DNA of 64,000 nucleotides from Acidimicrobiaceae bacterium (lineage in GTDB: Bacteria; Actinomycetota; Acidimicrobiia; Acidimicrobiales; Ilumatobacteraceae). Shown piece after piece: positions 59,746-64,000 of the stretch. Below the pieces are notes generated by a model that was given only the letters and a program-made list of their open reading frames with translations, did not search any database and was not told where the DNA came from. The DNA lies in contig JACJWG010000003.1 in assembly GCA_020637235.1 (NCBI GenBank), positions 124,001 to 188,000 of the forward strand, written 5' to 3'. Each line of letters begins with the position of its first letter. Within the stretch, counting starts at the first letter, position 1. Made by a program: the position numbers and the translations under genes.

Positions 59746-60111
59746 TCAGGCGTCGACGGCGTGTGCCTGCAGGTCTGCCAGCGAGCTGTACTCCAGCGCC
59801 GACAGGTGGGTGGACGCGAGACGCACCTTGGGTGCACTGCCGGCCTCGAACGCTTCCTGCCACCGAGCCGCGCACAGGCACCACTGGTCGCCGTCGCGCA
59901 GCCCGGCGAAGCCGTACTGCGGCATCGGTGTACTGAGGTCGTTGCCCACCGACTTCGAGAACGCGAGGAACTCGTCGGTCATCACCGCGCACACCACGTG
60001 CATGCCCGGGTCGTCGCCCCGGTTCTCGCAACAGCCCGTGCGGTAGTAGCCCGTCATCGGGTCGTACGAGCAGGGCTGGAGCTCCTGGCCGAGCACGTTC
60101 AGCTGATTCAT
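59746..60111 (-). CDS. DUF2237 family protein
   Basis: 121 residues: NVLGQELQPCSYDPMTGYYRTGCC, MTDEFLAFSKSVGNDLSTPMP, QWCLCAARWQEAF and the late VRLASTHLSALEY make it a clear DUF2237 member. Cys and His residues suggest a metal-binding site, but no function is known to me. TAGCGT (60124-60119) lies seven bases before the ATG, and its TAG is also the stop codon of the upstream VIT1-like gene. Confidence 0.93.
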   Translation of the reverse strand: MNQLNVLGQELQPCSYDPMTGYYRTGCCENRGDDPGMHVVCAVMTDEFLAFSKSVGNDLSTPMPQYGFAGLRDGDQWCLCAARWQEAFEAGSAPKVRLASTHLSALEYSSLADLQAHAVDA

Positions 60112-60121
60112 GACGACGACG

Positions 60122-60847
60122 CTACGACACGCTGACGCCGAGCGCGTTGCCGATCCCGTACGTCACCACACACGCCACGAGCATGATCGCCACCTGCCGC
60201 AGTGCTGCTCGGGTGCGGTTGCGTTCGGCGAACTGGCCGATGGTGAAGCCGAGCGCCGCCGCCGCGATCACGCCGATCACCACCGACGCGACGGTGGCCG
60301 AGGTGCCGCTGCCGGCGATCCACGGGATCACGGGCAGGACGGCGCCGAGCACGAAGCACACGAACGACAGTGCCGCCGCAGTCCAGGGCGACGGCAGGTC
60401 GGCGGGATCGACACCGAGCTCCTCGCGAGAGTGCACGCCGAGGGCCCGGTGCTCGTCCCGCATCACGTCGGCCGCAGCCATCTGTGCGGTGCGAGGTTGC
60501 ATGCCGTGCGACTCGTACATCGCGGTGAGCTCCTCGAGCTCGGCGTCGGGGTTGATCCGCAACTCGCGCCGCTCGACCTCGACCTCTCGTTCGACGAGCT
60601 CGTTCTGGGCGCGCACGCTGACGTACTCGCCGGCCGCCATGCTCACCGCGCCGGCGATCGCCCCCGCCACGCCCGCCAACCGCACCACGCTCGCGTCGAC
60701 CGACGCGCCGGCGAAGCCGATCACCAGCAACACGTTCGAGGTGAGCCCGTCGCTGGTGCCGAACACCGCCGCACGGGCTCGCCCGCCGGACACCTGGCGA
60801 TGCCCGGGATGGGCCTCGTCGCGGCGGTGCACGGTGTGGCGGGTCAC
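60122..60847 (-). CDS. VIT1/CCC1-family (DUF125) membrane transporter
   Basis: 241 residues: GTSDGLTSNVLLVIGFAGAS and AGEYVSVRAQNELVERE are the family motifs of vacuolar iron/manganese transporters; a cytosolic helical module (ELEELTAMYESHGM) probably binds metal before three more helices. Likely exports Fe2+ or Mn2+. GTG 60847 lies seven bases after TAACCT (60860-60855), leaderless, and that TAA is the stop codon of the upstream P450. Its own TAG stop forms the next gene's -10. Confidence 0.92.
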   Translation of the reverse strand: MTRHTVHRRDEAHPGHRQVSGGRARAAVFGTSDGLTSNVLLVIGFAGASVDASVVRLAGVAGAIAGAVSMAAGEYVSVRAQNELVEREVEVERRELRINPDAELEELTAMYESHGMQPRTAQMAAADVMRDEHRALGVHSREELGVDPADLPSPWTAAALSFVCFVLGAVLPVIPWIAGSGTSATVASVVIGVIAAAALGFTIGQFAERNRTRAALRQVAIMLVACVVTYGIGNALGVSVS

Positions 60848-60857
60848 GCGGTGGAGG

Positions 60858-62084
60858 TTATCGACGTGCGATCGGCAGCGTCCCAGGGCCACGGCCGAGC
60901 ACGGTGGCGCCCCAGCCCAACTCGTCCGAGGCGACCGCGAGTTCCCACTCGCCGAGTTCTCGGAGCAGCGCCTCGACGGCGACCTGGGTCTCGAGACGCG
61001 CGAGCGGCGCGCCGAGGCAGTGGTGGATGCCGTGGCCGAAGCCGACGTGACGGTGCGCGTCGGGCCGATCGAGGTGCAATCGTTCGGGGTCGTCGAACGC
61101 GAGTGGATCGCGGTTGGCCGCGGCCAGGCCGAGGAACACGGTGTCGCCGGCGGCGATCTCGGCGCCGCCGAGCACCAGGTCGTCGCCGGCGATGCGAACC
61201 ATCACCTTCGACGGGCCGTCGAACCGGTGCAGCTCCTCGACGGCCCTCGCCGTCGCATCGGGGCGATCGGTCAACCACGCCCGCTCGTCCGGATGCTGCG
61301 ACAGCGAGTGTGCCGCGAGCGTGATGGCGCTCGTGGTGGTCTCGTGGCCACCGAACAGCAACAGCGTGCACGCGCCCACCAGCTCGGTCGCGCCGATCGG
61401 CGGGTCGGCCAGATCTCGCGCTGCGCAGAGCGTGGAGATCAGGTCGTCGCCCGGGTGCCGCTCGCGGTCGGCGACGAGGGCCGTGAAGTAGTCGACGAAG
61501 CGTCGGGTGCCACGCGCCGCCACCTCGGCCCGACGTGGATCGGCGGTCGTGCCGAACACCACCGTTGCCAGGTCGGCGCTCCAGGTCTTGAACTCGTCGC
61601 GATCCGACGCCGGCACGCCGAGCAGCTCCGCGATCACGATCGCCGGGATCGGGAACGCCAGCTCGCCGACGAGGTCGATCACCTCACCGCTCGCCAGCCG
61701 CTCCCGGATGGTGGTCGCGAACGATTCGACGGTGCGCGCGACGAAGGGACGCAGCCGCTCGACCGCCAGCGGCACGAACGCCTGGCGGAGCGGCAGACGC
61801 AACCGCTCGTGCTGCGGCGGGTCGTGGAACACCATCCAGCCGCGCAGCAGCTCGAAGGTGTCGGCGAGCACCGAGCGCCGGTGATCGTCGAGCCGCCGCT
61901 CGACGGGGGTGAGGCGGTCGCTCGACAGGCCCGGGTGTCGGAAGGCGGTCTGCACCTCGGCGTGCGTCGACACGAACCACGCCCGGTGCTCGGGCAGCCA
62001 GACCACCGACCCGTGCTCGCGCAGGGTCCGGTAGACGGCGAAGGGATCCCGAATCGCCTCGACCGACACCAGATCGGTGATCAC
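60858..62084 (-). CDS. Cytochrome P450
   Basis: 408-residue haem-thiolate monooxygenase: I-helix LLLFGGHETTTSAI, K-helix ExxR in EELHRF, and the Cys loop FGHGIHHCLGAPLARLE. Class I bacterial P450s need a ferredoxin and reductase; none is adjacent. The hydrophobic substrate is unknown. GTG 62084 lies six bases after TACTGT (62096-62091), so the long N-terminal extension from 62189 is not used. Divergent from the glutamate dehydrogenase gene. Confidence 0.95.
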   Translation of the reverse strand: MITDLVSVEAIRDPFAVYRTLREHGSVVWLPEHRAWFVSTHAEVQTAFRHPGLSSDRLTPVERRLDDHRRSVLADTFELLRGWMVFHDPPQHERLRLPLRQAFVPLAVERLRPFVARTVESFATTIRERLASGEVIDLVGELAFPIPAIVIAELLGVPASDRDEFKTWSADLATVVFGTTADPRRAEVAARGTRRFVDYFTALVADRERHPGDDLISTLCAARDLADPPIGATELVGACTLLLFGGHETTTSAITLAAHSLSQHPDERAWLTDRPDATARAVEELHRFDGPSKVMVRIAGDDLVLGGAEIAAGDTVFLGLAAANRDPLAFDDPERLHLDRPDAHRHVGFGHGIHHCLGAPLARLETQVAVEALLRELGEWELAVASDELGWGATVLGRGPGTLPIARR

Positions 62085-62123
62085 CTCCGGACAGTACGCC
62101 CCGGGCACTCGCCGCCACGAGCC

Positions 62124-62154
62124 GTCAGGAGGTGGCAAGCTGGGTGTTCCTGAC
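62124..62154. promoter_or_regulatory. Inverted repeat between P450 and glutamate dehydrogenase genes
   Basis: GTCAGGA (62124-62130) and TCCTGAC (62148-62154), centres 24 bases apart. Operator-like position between divergent genes. Confidence 0.4.
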
Positions 62155-62196
62155 GTGCGACAACGGCGTCGCACGGATCGGAAAGGCACGGTGGTG

Positions 62197-64000
62197 ATGG
62201 CACTCCCGACGGCGATCGGCCAAACGACCGACGATTGGCTGGCGGCGACCCGCGCTGCGCTCGGCCCTGCGGCGGCCGTGCTCGACCGGCTGGCTCCGGT
62301 GCTGCCGGCCGGATACGACGAGCTGAACTACCCCCCGACGGCCGCGCTCGACCTGCCGCGCGTGGTCGCGCTCGCCGACACGGACGGCGACGTCTCGACG
62401 GCGGTGTTCAAGTTCGCCGATGCCGCACCGGACGAGTGGCGGTTCCGTGTGTACCGGCGGGGCGACAAGATCTCGCTCGCCGACCTGCTCCCGCTGCTCG
62501 ACCATCTGGGGATGCGCGCCAACGACGAGCGGGCGTTCGCCTTCCAGGTGGCCGACGACACCCGTGTGTTCCTCCACGACGTGGGCGTCACGGCGCCGGT
62601 CGATGCCGATCTCGCCGACCCCGAGATCGCGACCGAGCTCTGCCGCGCGTTCGAGGCCGCGTTCCGCGGTGAGATCGAGTCGGACGGCTTCAACCGGCTG
62701 GTGCTCGCCGCCGGGTTGAGCGCCCGCCAGGCCGAGGTGGTGCGGGCCTTTGCGAAGTATCTGCGCCAGATCGGCTTCCCGCTGAGCCCGCAGTTCGTCG
62801 AGTCGGCCGTCGTCCGGCACCACTCGATCACGGCGTCGATCGTCGAACTGTTCGAGGTGCGTTTCGACCCGTCCCGCGCCGGTGTCGCCGGACCCGTGGA
62901 ATCGACCGGGGATCCCTCGGGTGGGCTGGAGGACGAGATCCGGGAGCGGATCGCCCGTGCGCTCGACGAGGTGCCGAGCCTCGACGACGACCGCACGTTG
63001 CGAGCGCTGCTCGCACTGGTGGACGCGACGGTGCGCACCAACGTGTTCCGCAGCGGCGACCGACCCGGCACGCATCGCGACGTGATGGCGTTCAAGTTCG
63101 ACCCGTCGCGGGTGCCCGACCTGCCGTTGCCGCGACCGATGTTCGAGATCTGGGTGTGCTCGCCGCGCGTGGAGGGGGTGCACCTCCGCGGCGGCCGCAT
63201 CGCTCGTGGCGGTCTGCGCTGGAGCGATCGGCGAGAGGATTTCCGCACCGAGGTGCTCGGGCTCGTGAAGGCGCAGATGGTGAAGAACGCCGTCATCGTG
63301 CCGACCGGTGCCAAGGGCGGATTCGTCCCGAAGCGAGCCACGGTCACGCCCGACGAGTTCCGGGCCGAGGGCGTCGCCTGCTACCGGCAGTTCATCGGTG
63401 GTCTGCTCGACCTGACCGACAACCTCGTCGGCGGCGTCGTCGTGCCACCGCCCGAGACCGTGCGCTACGACGGCGACGACCCGTACCTCGTCGTCGCGGC
63501 GGACAAGGGCACGGCCACCTTCAGCGACATCGCCAACGAGATCTCCGCCCGCTACGGCTTCTGGCTGGGCGACGCGTTCGCCAGCGGTGGCAGCGCCGGC
63601 TACGACCACAAGGAAATGGGGATCACGGCCCGCGGTGCGTGGGAGAGCGTTCGGCGCCACGCCCGGGTGATCGGCAAGGACGCCGACCGTGACCCGCTCA
63701 CCGTGGTCGGGATCGGCGACATGAGCGGCGACGTGTTCGGCAACGGGTTGCTCCGCTCGCCCCATCTCCGTCTGGTGGCCGCCTTCGACCATCGTCACGT
63801 GTTCCTCGACCCCGACCCCGACCCGGCCACGTCGTACGCCGAGCGGCTGCGGTTGTTCGCGCTGCCTCGCAGCAGCTGGGCCGACTACGACCCCGAGCTG
63901 ATCTCGGCGGGCGGTGGGGTGCATCCACGAACGGCCAAGCGCATCGAGCTGACCGCGGTGATGCAACGGGTGCTCGGCACGGATCGTGCCGTGTTCACCC
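62197..64000 (+). CDS. NAD-glutamate dehydrogenase, large class, short N-terminus, 3' end cut by window
   Basis: Open to the last base (601 codons visible). The catalytic domain is clear: GGRIARGGLRWSDRREDF, LVKAQMVKNAVIVPTGAKGGF with the catalytic Lys at about residue 373, GDKGTATF-like AADKGTATFSDIANE, and GGSAGYDHKEMGITARGAWE. In the 180-kDa enzymes this region lies near residue 750-830; here it starts near 335, so the N-terminal ACT-like half is missing and only the segment LPAGYDELNYPPTAALDL onward is present. This suggests the 115-kDa type. Starts at 62197, 62194 or 62191 are possible (AAAGG at 62183-62187). Confidence 0.9.
   Translation, partial: MALPTAIGQTTDDWLAATRAALGPAAAVLDRLAPVLPAGYDELNYPPTAALDLPRVVALADTDGDVSTAVFKFADAAPDEWRFRVYRRGDKISLADLLPLLDHLGMRANDERAFAFQVADDTRVFLHDVGVTAPVDADLADPEIATELCRAFEAAFRGEIESDGFNRLVLAAGLSARQAEVVRAFAKYLRQIGFPLSPQFVESAVVRHHSITASIVELFEVRFDPSRAGVAGPVESTGDPSGGLEDEIRERIARALDEVPSLDDDRTLRALLALVDATVRTNVFRSGDRPGTHRDVMAFKFDPSRVPDLPLPRPMFEIWVCSPRVEGVHLRGGRIARGGLRWSDRREDFRTEVLGLVKAQMVKNAVIVPTGAKGGFVPKRATVTPDEFRAEGVACYRQFIGGLLDLTDNLVGGVVVPPPETVRYDGDDPYLVVAADKGTATFSDIANEISARYGFWLGDAFASGGSAGYDHKEMGITARGAWESVRRHARVIGKDADRDPLTVVGIGDMSGDVFGNGLLRSPHLRLVAAFDHRHVFLDPDPDPATSYAERLRLFALPRSSWADYDPELISAGGGVHPRTAKRIELTAVMQRVLGTDRAVFT

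Overview
The window is high-GC, densely packed bacterial DNA with the gene complement of an actinobacterium. The methionine-synthase-like gene beside ligA, an IclR regulator divergent from leuCD, PASTA-kinase, RskA-like anti-sigma and BTAD genes, and beta-oxidation sets next to an SnoaL-like protein and an MpaB-family oxygenase all fit. I infer an Acidimicrobiia (Ilumatobacter-like) lineage from overall gene style; no rRNA or other marker in the window proves this. No rRNA, tRNA, CRISPR array, prophage or insertion sequence was found.

Layout. 1-12 kb: MetE-like protein (cut by the window edge), ligA, a PASTA kinase that looks catalytically dead, an SDR, an MFS pump, an SCP2 protein, a membrane protein and serA. 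12-21 kb: pyrF with a ferredoxin, leuA behind a leucine leader peptide and attenuator, an AMP-dependent ligase, a THUMP methyltransferase, a DEAD-box helicase, and an ECF sigma/anti-sigma/lipoprotein cluster. 21-31 kb: leuC-leuD-G3E GTPase-amidohydrolase operon, a divergent LtbR/NdgR-type IclR regulator, and nadA-nadB-nadC. 31-45 kb: FKBP lipoprotein, MFS, ABC1 kinase, copper-binding four-helix protein, hydrolase, greA, PAS-AraC regulator beside a broken putA, leuB-ilvE, a gene-poor 0.8 kb gap, and citramalate synthase behind an isoleucine leader peptide and attenuator. 45-64 kb: acyl-CoA dehydrogenases and enoyl-CoA hydratases, a BTAD regulator, pgm, an ECF42-type sigma with its DGPF partner, aldo-keto reductase, EamA exporter, MarR/SnoaL pair, MpaB oxygenase, hemolysin III, VIT1-like transporter, P450 and a short NAD-glutamate dehydrogenase that runs off the end.

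How it fits together. Branched-chain amino-acid synthesis is spread over the window (leuA, leuCD, leuB, ilvE, cimA) and shows three control layers: a six-Leu leader before leuA, a four-Ile leader before cimA, and an IclR regulator divergent from leuCD. The Ile leader supports assigning the HMGL-like enzyme as citramalate synthase, so isoleucine would be made from pyruvate with leuBCD shared.

The most unusual sequence-level observations are: (i) about twenty genes or leader peptides whose -10 hexamer (TAnnnT-like) lies 5-10 bases before the start codon, implying mainly leaderless mRNAs; (ii) four gene pairs in which the upstream gene's stop codon is also the first three bases of the next gene's -10; (iii) two amino-acid attenuators with identical geometry, the first stem starting at the G of the leader's TAG stop; (iv) a family of 45-bp intergenic palindromes with symmetric internal loops; and (v) a phased cluster of DnaA-box-like nonamers in the gene-poor gap.
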